This document shows positions 25,801-33,849 of a stretch of 64,000 nt of DNA, in pieces. The DNA lies in the NCBI GenBank assembly GCA_902615915.1, contig CACMQQ010000001.1, positions 62,001 to 126,000 of the forward strand, read 5' to 3'. A model generated the notes under the pieces. The model was not told the DNA's origin. It saw only the letters and a list, made by a program, of their open reading frames with translations, and did no database searches. The stretch comes from an uncultured Fidelibacterota bacterium. GTDB taxonomy: Bacteria > Fidelibacterota > Marinisomatia > Marinisomatales > TCS55. A program made the translations under genes and the position numbers. Positions within the stretch are counted from its first letter, which is position 1, and each line of letters begins with the position of its first letter.

Positions 25801-26019
25801 ATGAAGAAACCTTTAATAGGAGCAGACTTGATTTTAAGTTTGGGTTTTATTGCTTATTTATATTTTGATATAAAAAGTGATGGAGATGGTAGCTTCTTGA
25901 AAGGTCTTGAAAAGATGACAAGCGATGTTGTCTTTTGGTATATAGTATTAGCATTAATTATTTTTGCTCCAATAGCCATTCTTTATGCAAAAAAACTTGA
26001 AAAAACTAAAAAAAGATAA
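25801..26019 (+). CDS. Small two-helix membrane protein
   Basis: This 72-residue protein has helices LILSLGFIAYLYFDI and VVFWYIVLALIIFAPIAILY with a basic C-terminus (KKLEKTKKR), predicting an N-in/C-in inner-membrane hairpin. It is the first of five closely spaced rightward small genes (25801-27066), all membrane or hypothetical proteins, which probably form one transcript. No family recognised. Confidence 0.55.
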   Translation: MKKPLIGADLILSLGFIAYLYFDIKSDGDGSFLKGLEKMTSDVVFWYIVLALIIFAPIAILYAKKLEKTKKR

Positions 26020-26028
26020 GGTCATTAT

Positions 26029-26190
26029 ATGAGATGGAAATTATTTTTTCAATTTAAAAATAGTAAAGGCGAATGGTTCGTTACTAACAGAGAGGATGTC
26101 AAAGAAATAAACCTCTTACCTATAGTGCTAATTATGTTCATCTTCATATTAATCTTTTTTTTTATTGGTCTAAGCCCATTTTTTAGATAA
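26029..26190 (+). CDS. Small single-helix membrane protein
   Basis: A 53-residue frame starting 9 bases after the previous stop encodes a polar N-terminus (MRWKLFFQFKNSKGEWFV) and one hydrophobic helix (LPIVLIMFIFILIFFFIGL). No ribosome site is strong, but the position within the run of small genes supports it. Function unknown. Confidence 0.45.
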   Translation: MRWKLFFQFKNSKGEWFVTNREDVKEINLLPIVLIMFIFILIFFFIGLSPFFR

Positions 26191-26209
26191 ACATATTTAC
26201 TGATAACAT

Positions 26210-26410
26210 ATGATAGATTGGTTAAAACAATTTCGTAATTATATTTTTACTTTTGTTATGTTCAATAGTTCATCTTATACATATGGTTGGGCTAAACAAG
26301 GCGATGGTATTTTTTGGTGGGTTATCACAATTTCACTCTTAATAACAGGAATCTATTTTCTGTTAAGAGAATTTGGAGTTATAAAAAGCAAAGGCTTTGA
26401 TGATGATTGA
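26210..26410 (+). CDS. Small single-helix membrane protein
   Basis: This 66-residue product has an aromatic N-terminal half (IDWLKQFRNYIFTF) and one clear membrane helix (IFWWVITISLLITGIYFLL). It overlaps the next frame at its 3' end, suggesting translational coupling. No family is recognised. Confidence 0.5.
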   Translation: MIDWLKQFRNYIFTFVMFNSSSYTYGWAKQGDGIFWWVITISLLITGIYFLLREFGVIKSKGFDDD

Positions 26411-26699
26411 AGTAGGAAGTAGAAAAACGATATTAGATTTATCTACAACTATACCAAAAACTAAGTCAAGTTCTAACCTAAAGTTGTCTGATTACATTAA
26501 TCTTGATGAACGTTTGGAGGAATCACTCAAGGATGTGACTTTCTTCATACAAAGAGGTTTATTCATCAATATCACAATTCAAGGTGAAATTTATGATACT
26601 ATTGATTCAAATAGATTTGTACGTTCATTGAAAAAATTGGAAAATGAAACTGGTTGTAAATGGAAAGGAAATTTGAAATTACACTATACATTGTCTTAA
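26400..26699 (+). CDS. Small soluble hypothetical protein
   Basis: A 99-residue acidic/basic protein with no membrane segment, including LDERLEESLKDVTFFIQ and RFVRSLKKLENETGCKW. I start it at the ATG of 26400 (a TTG lies 3 bases upstream and another ATG at 26403), giving an 11-base overlap with the preceding membrane-protein gene. Coupled expression suggests a cytoplasmic partner of that small membrane protein, as in some two-gene toxin or immunity modules, but nothing in the sequence identifies it. Confidence 0.45.
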   Translation: MMIEVGSRKTILDLSTTIPKTKSSSNLKLSDYINLDERLEESLKDVTFFIQRGLFINITIQGEIYDTIDSNRFVRSLKKLENETGCKWKGNLKLHYTLS

Positions 26700-26724
26700 G
26701 AGTCAAAGCAATGAGAGAAAAAGT

Positions 26725-27066
26725 ATGAGTGCTTATAAAAGATTTGAAATGCGGCTAAATGGCATCTGCCCTAATTGTAAAGAAAGAAAATTAGAAATAA
26801 TTAGGCTAAAAAGACCAATGCATTACCAATGCTTAAATTGTGACTCAAAATATTATTATCCATTTTTATGGCAAGTAGTCTTATTCTTTATTGCAATGTT
26901 CTTTCCAAGAACAATATTGGATGCATTAAATTTAACTACCTCTACCCTTGGTAGTGGATTAAGACTAACTTTAATATTTTTTATTTGTACGTCTTGTTTT
27001 TTGATTGGCTTTCCTTCGCTTCCAAAGAAACCATATATAACTGATGAAGATAAGGTTGTTAAATGA
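26725..27066 (+). CDS. Zinc-ribbon membrane protein
   Basis: The N-terminal 45 residues hold two CxxC pairs (GICPNCKERK and YQCLNCDSKY), a treble-clef/zinc-ribbon pattern. Two membrane helices follow (FLWQVVLFFIAMFFP and LRLTLIFFICTSCFLIGF). Proteins of this plan are common and mostly uncharacterised. It is the last gene of the small-gene run and reads into palindrome copy 3 and a hairpin terminator. Confidence 0.6.
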   Translation: MSAYKRFEMRLNGICPNCKERKLEIIRLKRPMHYQCLNCDSKYYYPFLWQVVLFFIAMFFPRTILDALNLTTSTLGSGLRLTLIFFICTSCFLIGFPSLPKKPYITDEDKVVK

Positions 27067-27080
27067 TTGAAGAAGGAAGG

Positions 27081-27114
27081 ACAGATTTACACATAGTCGG
27101 TGTAAAATTTTTTT
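27081..27114 (+). repeat. Dispersed palindrome, partial copy 3
   Basis: ACAGATTTACACATAGTCGG followed by TGTAAAATTTTTTT matches the 3' half of copy 1; the 5' half is not recognisable. It lies between the zinc-ribbon gene and the terminator hairpin. Confidence 0.5.
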
Positions 27115-27126
27115 GAATAAAACAAA

Positions 27127-27154
27127 AAAATGGCTCTCAAATGAGAGCCATTTT
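27127..27154. terminator. Bidirectional intrinsic terminator hairpin
   Basis: AAAATGGCTCTC-AAAT-GAGAGCCATTTT is a perfect 12-bp stem with a 4-base loop, with A-tract and T-tract flanks on both sides. It lies between convergent genes (rightward stop at 27066, leftward stop at 27177) and can terminate both. Confidence 0.85.
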
Positions 27155-27176
27155 AAATAATAAATTTATTATATTT

Positions 27177-27914
27177 TTATTTTTCTACCATAGTTTGGAC
27201 TTCGTTAGATACACCATGCGAGTGCTCACTAAGTATATCCATGACATCTCTTTTCCAACTTCCTCTACCATTAATTTCCTCGTAGTCATCTTGAAAGCCA
27301 TCTGGTAGACCTAAAGTACCATTTCCAAATTGTGTCCAACTATTAAACGGATATACCAGCATAATTTCCTGACCCCCATCGGGGAAAACATTGCGATAAA
27401 CTCTACGAGCTTGAGATGAGCCTGTGTTTTCTAATACATCGGCAATTTTCTGTACAGTATTTTCTACTGCTTCAACATGTTCTGGTCCATTTTTGATTTT
27501 AATTCTCTTTAGTAAAATGTTTTTTCCAACTTTTTCATTTTCAGGATTATATGTCATTTCTTCATCTCGCATCATGTAGATAAACGAATGCTGTTCTCCA
27601 AAGGGTGAGATATTAGCTTGCCAATCTCTCATGTATTCTTTTGTTAGAGGTTTATCTTTATCAGAAAAAGTCATTGGGCCTTCAGCCCATGTATATTGAC
27701 CAGATTTTGGTCCAGTGTCGACATACCAAAGATATGCTTTTGGTCTATTATCGCCATTATGATATTTTGCATTATGCTTTAATATTGCAGATCTCAATTG
27801 CGAGTGCTTACCATCTTTAACTTTTATATAGCTGGTATGAAACATAATATATTCTTGCCCAAGTAAGCTAAATGATGTAACTATTGTAAGAATTATAAAA
27901 ATAAGTTTGCTCAT
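27177..27914 (-). CDS. Secreted hypothetical protein, possible dimeric alpha/beta-barrel fold
   Basis: A signal peptide (MSKLIFIILTIVTSFSLLGQ) precedes 225 residues with two repeats of a pattern resembling the dimeric alpha/beta barrel of NIPSNAP/antibiotic-monooxygenase-type proteins: a strand (HTSYIKVKDGKHSQL), a helix, then W-rich strands; and LLKRIKIKNGPEHVEAVENT. It is monocistronic and ends at a strong terminator. No active-site signature is visible and the fold assignment is tentative. Confidence 0.55.
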   Translation of the reverse strand: MSKLIFIILTIVTSFSLLGQEYIMFHTSYIKVKDGKHSQLRSAILKHNAKYHNGDNRPKAYLWYVDTGPKSGQYTWAEGPMTFSDKDKPLTKEYMRDWQANISPFGEQHSFIYMMRDEEMTYNPENEKVGKNILLKRIKIKNGPEHVEAVENTVQKIADVLENTGSSQARRVYRNVFPDGGQEIMLVYPFNSWTQFGNGTLGLPDGFQDDYEEINGRGSWKRDVMDILSEHSHGVSNEVQTMVEK

Positions 27915-28120
27915 ATTGTTAATCCCTTTTTAATTGATTCATTCATTAATTTTCAAAAGCGTATTTATTATAGAAATATTTCTTAATAATTATAATTTGA
28001 AAAAGATTTTATTTTGAAATTATCTTTTATACATCAACTTATTCAATCTATTTTTTGATTTTAGTCATCATCAATACACTGCATTATTACGTATTTCTCA
28101 TTTATATCATAAGGAACATC

Positions 28121-28190
28121 TAAACGAAAAAACTCAATCCTTAAAGGCAAAAATGAGGTTTGCACTTACTTTATGAGTAAAAAAATTTTT
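28121..28190 (+). repeat. Dispersed imperfect palindrome, copy 4
   Basis: CTAAACGAAAAAACTCA at one end and TGAGGTTTGCACTTAC further in align with copy 2 along its length. The inner arms AAACTCA and TGAGGTTT pair with the same single unpaired base seen in copy 2, although the bases differ. It sits directly upstream of the lipoprotein gene at 28201. Confidence 0.55.
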
Positions 28191-28200
28191 ATATTTTTTT

Positions 28201-28680
28201 ATGAAATATCTAATTCCAATCATCATTGCAATTTTATTATTCAGTTGTGAAGAAAGTGCATCTACGACTTCATATCAAGAAGCTTATATTTTAGATACAA
28301 AAGTGAGTGGCATTAGTTGGACTGATAAAGATTGTAACATCGACAGCACTTATATTGTATATGAAAAATGGAAACAGGGTAGGCGTTTTATTATTGAAGT
28401 CAATGGAGAATATTTCATTCATCAAACAATAACTAATTCAAACCCAGTAGAGTACTATGTTGTTGATAGCTTAAGTCTAGATTGGATTAGCTTTAAAGGA
28501 GATTCTCTATTCGTAACAAACCCTTCAGATTTTTGCTACTCAGAATACCCTGAGTATTTACATACAGATGAAAATGGAAATTGCTCAACCATAGGGATAT
28601 TTGGTATTCCTAAGAAGAAACATTTTTATTATTGCATTGAATATCCTGATATATATATAAAGGGATATGTTGAAAAATGA
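28201..28680 (+). CDS. Hypothetical lipoprotein
   Basis: The N-terminus MKYLIPIIIAILLFSCEES is a lipoprotein signal with the lipidated Cys at residue 16. The remaining 143 residues are beta-rich and contain several cysteines (DKDCNIDS, SDFCYSEYP, GNCSTIG, YYCIEYP) that could form disulfides in the periplasm. No family recognised. It overlaps the next small gene by 4 bases (ATGA). Confidence 0.6.
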   Translation: MKYLIPIIIAILLFSCEESASTTSYQEAYILDTKVSGISWTDKDCNIDSTYIVYEKWKQGRRFIIEVNGEYFIHQTITNSNPVEYYVVDSLSLDWISFKGDSLFVTNPSDFCYSEYPEYLHTDENGNCSTIGIFGIPKKKHFYYCIEYPDIYIKGYVEK

Positions 28681-28832
28681 TTAAGGATAATAGGTGGGTA
28701 ATCGCATTTGCATTTCTATCTATCATTACAATTTTAGTAAGAACATATTATCCAGATCTTTTATTAATTCGTTTTATTTTTTTTGGATTAGCAATATTCA
28801 TAATTGTTTTCAAAGTTGATTGGAGCAAATAA
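28677..28832 (+). CDS. Small two-helix membrane protein
   Basis: A 51-residue frame, translationally coupled to the lipoprotein gene through an ATGA overlap, encodes helices WVIAFAFLSIITILV and IRFIFFGLAIFIIVF. The coupling makes it more believable than an isolated short frame. Function unknown. Confidence 0.5.
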   Translation: MIKDNRWVIAFAFLSIITILVRTYYPDLLLIRFIFFGLAIFIIVFKVDWSK

Positions 28833-28885
28833 AGATTACGTTTTGAGTGATCGCTTAAGACTGAACATTAAATCTAATAATATAT

Positions 28886-29158
28886 TTATTTTTGATTATT
28901 ATTTTCCTGTAAGATTTTCACTGTTTCACTATATATTTTCCCTGAAACATTTGCTCCCACAAAAGTAACCAGCATTATCAATAGACCAAGCCAGAAACAA
29001 CCTGCCGCATCTTTCTTTCCTTTATAAATAAATCCAAATATAACCAACATCATTCCTAATGCATAAAACGCCCAAGAGCCATAATAAGTGCTGGCTATGG
29101 ATAAAACAACTGCCATTAAAAGTGTAAAGATTAATGATATTACTATAAACTTATTCAT
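28886..29158 (-). CDS. Small three-helix membrane protein
   Basis: This 90-residue protein has hydrophobic stretches FIVISLIFTLLMAVVLSI, FYALGMMLVIFGFIY and FWLGLLIMLVTFVGA, with a polar tail. The ATG at 29158 is used in preference to the TTG upstream. It is convergent with the preceding small membrane gene. No family recognised. Confidence 0.5.
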   Translation of the reverse strand: MNKFIVISLIFTLLMAVVLSIASTYYGSWAFYALGMMLVIFGFIYKGKKDAAGCFWLGLLIMLVTFVGANVSGKIYSETVKILQENNNQK

Positions 29159-29291
29159 CAAGCGAAATTCCCTATAATTATCTACTTAGACATGTTGCAA
29201 TGAGGTATTAAATTTTATAATGTCTATAAAAAGGTTACAAAAGCATTAAAACAGGTAACTACTAATTGACCTTTGGATTATACTATTTAAT

Positions 29292-31058
29292 TTATTTATT
29301 TCTAGTTTTATTTGCTATAGAAGCTTCTTTTTTTCCTTTTTCCATATCAACCAACGCACACAGAAAAGTGCCTATAAAAATTACAAATACTATGGATAAA
29401 AGAGCAGATCTATTATCAAGCATTGAACTAATTATAAAGAATATCAATGGGCCAACTACTGCTACTGCTTTCATTATAAAGCTGAAAAAACCAAAAAATT
29501 CTGAAATTTGTTTTTTGGGAACCAATTCAGTAATCATGGTTCTTCCTTGAGCAGTAATGGTTCCCATCACACTTCCAATAATTAACCCCATTAGAATATA
29601 TTGAAGATTTATGGAAAGGTTTAATGGAGACCAAATATAATCCCTTAGCATGGTTGGCCAAAAATCAATGAAACCATCTCCAAAGATTGTTGGGTGGTCA
29701 TTTCCAATTATACTCTTTTCATGGTGGACTCCACCATTAATCCCCAAGCTAAATCTGTGATTATTGTTTGCTTGCAGATTATTAAGTAAGATTGTCACAT
29801 CTTCATCGTTAATTTCTAAAGCAGTAATGTTTTCTTTTTTTGACCAAGTTGGGTTTTTTATTAAGAGAGTATTTTTTATTGCATTTCGAAAAACACTATC
29901 CCCTTTTGCTTTTGAGCTAATCCACGAGCTTGATTCACAACATAGAGATTTATTATACAATGTTGATATATTATATTTATCTTTTTCCTTATCCCAAGTT
30001 AATTGAACATCATATCTTTCAAGCTCATCCTTATTGTTTGGTAGGCCTAATTCTAATGGAGCAAGGCCGATCATGATTGGAACAAAAATACAATAAACGC
30101 TTAACGCACACATTAAGGTTTTTTTGCTGCCAATCTTTTCAGCAATTTTGCCAAAAATTATCGTCATTGGGACTGCAGTTAGATTTGCTACAATTCCTAA
30201 AAGTCCGCTTGCTGCTTGGCTTAACCTAAATTCGTCAGTACCAAATGAAACAGCAATACTTGCAATAGTATTAACTCCATCAAAAAATAAAAAATAAGCA
30301 ATTAGGAATAAAAAAAGCTGACTGTAATTTTTCATGTTTTTCAAAGTATCTTTTATTCCATCGATTGCTAAGGTGAAAAGTTTCTCCTTTGATTTCTGCT
30401 TAGAAATATAAATTTTTGGTTCTGGTGTAAATTTAAATAAAAAATATCCCCAGCTAATCCACCAAAGCCCAGAAGAAATGAATATTACGCTTAGAGCCCA
30501 GGGGGCATTACCAACTATATTTAAAAATAAAATATGAAATATTAATAAGGTTACACCGCCTGCAAAACCATAAGAACACCCTTTGCTTGAAATTTCATCA
30601 ACCGAACAATTATTATCACTTAGTGAAGGTATAAATGCATAATAAACAGCATTTCCACCGCAAAACCCAATATTAGCTAGCATGAAGAAAATAGTGATCA
30701 GTGGTAACTGAAATCCCATGAAAGGCACTATCCCGATAAGCATAGTAGCAATCACACCGAGAATGGTAAATCGCCATAAGATTTTTTTCTTTATTGGGTA
30801 GTGATCAACGATAACACCTATTAAAGGACTAATGATAGCAGCAAGAAAGGTTGTAGCGCTGAGAGTAAAGGCAAAAAAACCAGAACCACTGATTGTGAAT
30901 CCGAGTATCTCTTTACCGCCTCCTGTTGCTGTATCAAATAATGTAGTGATATAATTTGGAATAAATATAGCTAAAACACTTAATGCAAAAGCTTGATTTG
31001 CCCAATCATATAGATACCATGACCTTCTTGCTTTTATTAACGCTTTAACTGTTCTCAA
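29292..31058 (-). CDS. MFS transporter, UMF1/Atg22-like
   Basis: This 588-residue protein has about 12 membrane helices and the YDWANQAFA motif near residue 18 that marks the UMF1/Atg22-type branch of the major facilitator superfamily. Cytoplasmic loop motifs include GVIVDHYPIKKK and GKIAEKIGSKK. Between helices 8 and 9 lies a large hydrophilic insert of roughly 125 residues (about 345-470), predicted to be a soluble domain; this is not usual for the family. The start is TTG with AAGGAA upstream. Substrates for bacterial UMF1 proteins are unknown; amino-acid efflux is inferred from yeast Atg22. The gene is monocistronic. Confidence 0.8.
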   Translation of the reverse strand: MRTVKALIKARRSWYLYDWANQAFALSVLAIFIPNYITTLFDTATGGGKEILGFTISGSGFFAFTLSATTFLAAIISPLIGVIVDHYPIKKKILWRFTILGVIATMLIGIVPFMGFQLPLITIFFMLANIGFCGGNAVYYAFIPSLSDNNCSVDEISSKGCSYGFAGGVTLLIFHILFLNIVGNAPWALSVIFISSGLWWISWGYFLFKFTPEPKIYISKQKSKEKLFTLAIDGIKDTLKNMKNYSQLFLFLIAYFLFFDGVNTIASIAVSFGTDEFRLSQAASGLLGIVANLTAVPMTIIFGKIAEKIGSKKTLMCALSVYCIFVPIMIGLAPLELGLPNNKDELERYDVQLTWDKEKDKYNISTLYNKSLCCESSSWISSKAKGDSVFRNAIKNTLLIKNPTWSKKENITALEINDEDVTILLNNLQANNNHRFSLGINGGVHHEKSIIGNDHPTIFGDGFIDFWPTMLRDYIWSPLNLSINLQYILMGLIIGSVMGTITAQGRTMITELVPKKQISEFFGFFSFIMKAVAVVGPLIFFIISSMLDNRSALLSIVFVIFIGTFLCALVDMEKGKKEASIANKTRNK

Positions 31059-31305
31059 TTTATATATTCCTTAAAATTGCAAAAAAGATACTATTGTGAT
31101 TTAATTTTGTCAAATTAAGAATGTATTTATATATGTAAACGGTCATGCACAAAAAGCTACATTTGATATATAAAAAATTATCCCAAATTCGATGATAGAA
31201 ATGGGAGCCCTATTATGGGTTTCTTCTCATTCAAAATATCTATAACAATTCTTAAATAGATTAATAAATCTTGAAATGTATATATAATAAGATTCTATAT
31301 TTTTT

Positions 31306-31440
31306 ATGGAAAGAAAGAATCTATTAACCGTTTTGATAATTCTTTTTTTAGTATTCTTATATTCATTGTCAAATAAATATGCCAAAGATACGGAAAAGGG
31401 AATCGAAGAACTCCTTAATAAAAAATCATTAAATGGATAA
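31306..31440 (+). CDS. Small single-helix membrane protein
   Basis: This 44-residue frame has a basic N-terminus (MERKN), one helix (LLTVLIILFLVFLYSL) and a charged C-terminal tail. It overlaps the next gene by 8 bases, consistent with coupling. A longer leftward frame over the same DNA is less plausible. Confidence 0.4.
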   Translation: MERKNLLTVLIILFLVFLYSLSNKYAKDTEKGIEELLNKKSLNG

Positions 31441-31852
31441 ACCACTAAATCGCAGGCTTAAACATATTCAACTTTTACATCATATTTTATTTAATCAAAA
31501 AAAGGGTGTACCAAGGAATAGTCGAAAAGGTTTTGAAAAGCTAATACATATCCTTATTTATACCACAAACGTAGAATTCTCAGAAACTTATAGATCATTT
31601 GAAATCAAGGATAAGATAAAAAAGTTCAATGAACTAAATGACTTTTATTTATTTGATGCAAGGAAGTATAAAAAAGCTAATCGCAGACAAAAAGAGTTTG
31701 AAGAGCTTAAGAAATGGTATCTACAGAAAGAGGGTAGAGATTTTAAAATTGAAGAATATATTTTTTTGCTTGAACAAGAAAGTTCAAAGAAAAATAAAAA
31801 AAGAGTTAGTGATTACAGGAACTACTTAAACAATAAAAAAAGTTATATATAA
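31433..31852 (+). CDS. Hypothetical highly basic protein
   Basis: A 139-residue protein dominated by Lys/Arg and helical segments (KKANRRQKEFEELKKWYLQK, LEQESSKKNKKRVSDYRN), with no membrane segment. Its composition suggests nucleic-acid binding but no motif is recognisable. It is coupled to the small membrane protein gene upstream and converges on the cupredoxin gene. Confidence 0.5.
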   Translation: MDKPLNRRLKHIQLLHHILFNQKKGVPRNSRKGFEKLIHILIYTTNVEFSETYRSFEIKDKIKKFNELNDFYLFDARKYKKANRRQKEFEELKKWYLQKEGRDFKIEEYIFLLEQESSKKNKKRVSDYRNYLNNKKSYI

Positions 31853-31869
31853 TATCTTATTTTGTATTT

Positions 31870-32256
31870 TTAATTTTTTTTAGGATTGACTATTATTGTT
31901 CCAGTCATTCCTTGTTGAGCATGAGTACCTATACTACATATATAATTATATGTACCAGCCACATCAAAAACCAATGTCCCAATCGTGCAACCCCCCTGGC
32001 AAGGATTAAGAAATAACTTTATAGGCCCTGACGTTATCTTTACATCATGAAAGCCATTGTCGTTTATAAATCTTATGGAATCACCTTCAGTAATTGATAT
32101 GGTAGAAGGGTTGTAATACATATTCCCTGCGTAAACAGTATATATACCATCAATTAAACCTCCTTCATTTTGATAGATTTCATTTTTATCCTCACATCCC
32201 ACAATCAAAAGAAGAATTGCAAAACTGATACTCCATTTATTTTTTGTTTTCATCAT
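31870..32256 (-). CDS. Cupredoxin-domain lipoprotein (type 1 copper)
   Basis: The signal ends in a lipobox (LLLIVGC, Cys21). The rest is a plastocyanin/azurin-like domain of about 100 residues with all four type 1 copper ligands in order: His70 (NGFHDV), Cys107 (YNYIC), His112 (GTHAQ) and Met117 (QQGMTG). A CQGGC pair at residues 86-90 may form a disulfide. It should be a small periplasmic electron carrier anchored in a membrane. It is followed upstream by the hydrolase gene on the same strand with a 15-base gap, so the two are likely co-transcribed. Confidence 0.82.
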   Translation of the reverse strand: MMKTKNKWSISFAILLLIVGCEDKNEIYQNEGGLIDGIYTVYAGNMYYNPSTISITEGDSIRFINDNGFHDVKITSGPIKLFLNPCQGGCTIGTLVFDVAGTYNYICSIGTHAQQGMTGTIIVNPKKN

Positions 32257-32271
32257 ATACTAAAAAACTAT

Positions 32272-33210
32272 TTAGTTTTCTTGTTTGTTCAAAATTTTAT
32301 TAAAAAATATATTATTAAAATTATTAGTTTGTTCCATATGGGGCAAATGCCCTGCATCTTTAATTATATATAATTTTAGTTTTGGCATGATTTTTAGAAT
32401 TTTATTTTCAATTTCCTTAAATGGCAATACTGGATCACTATCGCCCCAAATTGCAAACAGAGGCAGGTCAGTATTGCCTATTTTAGAATTGACCTCGTCT
32501 AGTAGGTAATTATTTTTGGCTGTTGAGATAATAGCTCGCGCAAAACCTTTATATTTTAATAGTTCTTCATATTTTAGATCCCAAGTACCAACAAAATTCT
32601 CTGGATATTTAAAATCCGATAATTGACCTTTTGCTAATGTAGGAAATTTTTCACCAATAAAAGCATTGATCTCCTTGTCTGTTACTTTTGATTTATCAGG
32701 TGCTTTCTTTTTATCATGAAAACCTGATGGCGAAACATAAATCAATTTTTCAATTCTATTATAATAGCGAGATGCAATATTTGAGATCACCCTTCCTCCA
32801 TTCGATAATCCAACAAGAGTGATTTTTTTATTAATTTTAAGACTGTCTAAAAGTTCAATGACTTGATCACCAAATAATTGATCATTATAAATAATGTCTG
32901 GATTATCAGAATAGCCCCTGCCATATAGATCTAACTTAATTACACCATAACCCCTTTCTTTAGCTTCGTTATAGGTCAAATCCCATATATAGGACGGAAC
33001 AGAAAACCCATGAACAAACACCAATAAATCTTTATGATCGATATTCTCAATCTCGTAATACGTATAGCCATTCGATAATTTTATAAAATTCCCTGTCTTA
33101 ATCTTTTTCCTAAAAGATGCATCTTTAATAATATATTCATATTTATTCGATTTTTTTTCGCATCCTGCAAAGAAAAAAGTAAAGATTATTAGTCGGATTA
33201 TGCTTTGCAT
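32272..33210 (-). CDS. Alpha/beta-hydrolase lipoprotein
   Basis: The lipobox FFFAGC places the lipidated Cys at residue 17. The fold landmarks are the oxyanion segment VFVHGFS (residues 65-70), the nucleophile elbow GLSNGG (Ser136), the acid in WGDSDPVLP and the catalytic His in DAGHLPHME. Lid helices (residues 155-215) resemble those of esterases and meta-cleavage hydrolases. Substrate unknown. It sits between the monooxygenase-like gene (18-base gap) and the cupredoxin gene on the same strand. Confidence 0.8.
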   Translation of the reverse strand: MQSIIRLIIFTFFFAGCEKKSNKYEYIIKDASFRKKIKTGNFIKLSNGYTYYEIENIDHKDLLVFVHGFSVPSYIWDLTYNEAKERGYGVIKLDLYGRGYSDNPDIIYNDQLFGDQVIELLDSLKINKKITLVGLSNGGRVISNIASRYYNRIEKLIYVSPSGFHDKKKAPDKSKVTDKEINAFIGEKFPTLAKGQLSDFKYPENFVGTWDLKYEELLKYKGFARAIISTAKNNYLLDEVNSKIGNTDLPLFAIWGDSDPVLPFKEIENKILKIMPKLKLYIIKDAGHLPHMEQTNNFNNIFFNKILNKQEN

Positions 33211-33228
33211 AACAGAGGTTGCTCTATC

Positions 33229-33513
33229 TTATTTCTTAAATTGATAGCCTATCTCGCCTTCTTTGAACATAGGTGGTTCAGCAATTTTATCCATAAAGTT
33301 TGACATAATTTCTTGAACCAGTGAAGCAGCATTTTCCATATCCTGTTTGGTTTCCCATTGAGATAGGCCTAAAAATTCAGAATCGCTTATTTTAATATAG
33401 GTTACGCTTATTAATCCATCTGCGTTTTGAAATAGATATTCTTTAGAACTTAATATTTTTAATATTTCATCTGTATCGCCAGTATGTTTAATTATTCCTA
33501 CCCTACCAAACAT
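33229..33513 (-). CDS. Antibiotic biosynthesis monooxygenase (ABM)-like small protein
   Basis: This 94-residue protein has the ferredoxin-like dimeric alpha/beta pattern of ABM-domain proteins: strand MFGRVGIIKH, helix, strand LISVTYIKIS, then the characteristic FLGLSQWETKQDMENAA. Such proteins are small cytoplasmic oxygenases or stress-related dimers; no cofactor site is evident. A TACTCC-type ribosome site (complement GGAGTAA) precedes the ATG. It leads a leftward operon with the hydrolase and cupredoxin. Confidence 0.65.
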   Translation of the reverse strand: MFGRVGIIKHTGDTDEILKILSSKEYLFQNADGLISVTYIKISDSEFLGLSQWETKQDMENAASLVQEIMSNFMDKIAEPPMFKEGEIGYQFKK

Positions 33514-33536
33514 TGTATTACTCCTTTTTTATTAAA

Positions 33537-33650
33537 TTAAAGATCAAAAACTATTCTAATTATCTTAATAATAATTAGAATTATAGCGCCCATAAATATA
33601 AATTTTTTTTGGCTTTTGCTTAGTTTTGTTTTAGAAAATCCATATGACAT
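33537..33650 (-). CDS. Small single-helix membrane protein (tentative)
   Basis: A 37-residue frame upstream of the ABM-like gene encodes a basic N-terminus (MSYGFSKTKLSKSQKK) and one helix (FIFMGAIILIIIKIIRIVF). It includes a perfect 11-bp dyad (33553-33581) made by repeated Ile codons. The evidence is topology and position only. Confidence 0.3.
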   Translation of the reverse strand: MSYGFSKTKLSKSQKKFIFMGAIILIIIKIIRIVFDL

Positions 33651-33665
33651 ATTGAATGAAATTAA

Positions 33666-33842
33666 ATGAAAAAACCTTTAAATAAAGAATTAAATCCTAA
33701 ACTATTGTTTAGCTTTATAGCTATGATAAACGGATTGGTAACTTTAGGAGTAAGTGTTTATTTAGGTATAGGATTAACCATTATAGTAGGATTAATAATT
33801 TTTCTAGTGGGTTTAGGTGCATTCTTTTACTTTTTAGATTGA
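33666..33842 (+). CDS. Small two-helix membrane protein
   Basis: A 58-residue frame encodes a basic start (MKKPLNKELNPK) and two helices (LLFSFIAMINGLVTLGVSVY and GLTIIVGLIIFLVGLGAFFYF). It is one of several short membrane-protein frames before the pgl gene. No family recognised. Confidence 0.45.
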   Translation: MKKPLNKELNPKLLFSFIAMINGLVTLGVSVYLGIGLTIIVGLIIFLVGLGAFFYFLD

Positions 33843-33849
33843 ACTCATT

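Noticed and set aside
28061-28165. A 34-codon leftward frame ending EKYVIMQCIDDD
   Set aside because: The ending looks protein-like, but it is very short, begins with GTG inside palindrome copy 4 and has no support beyond composition.
24608-28190. Classical integron attC sites
   Set aside because: The conserved GTTRRRY/RYYYAAC cores are missing in three of four copies and no integrase gene is in the window, so I describe them only as attC-like palindromes.
31227-31445. A 72-codon leftward frame upstream of the UMF1-type gene
   Set aside because: It runs antisense to the better-supported rightward small gene at 31306 and the start of the basic-protein gene, and has no protein-like pattern.
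33553-33581. Perfect 11-bp dyad as a terminator or operator
   Set aside because: It lacks GC pairs and falls inside a short Ile-rich coding frame, where ATT/ATA codon runs readily create such dyads.
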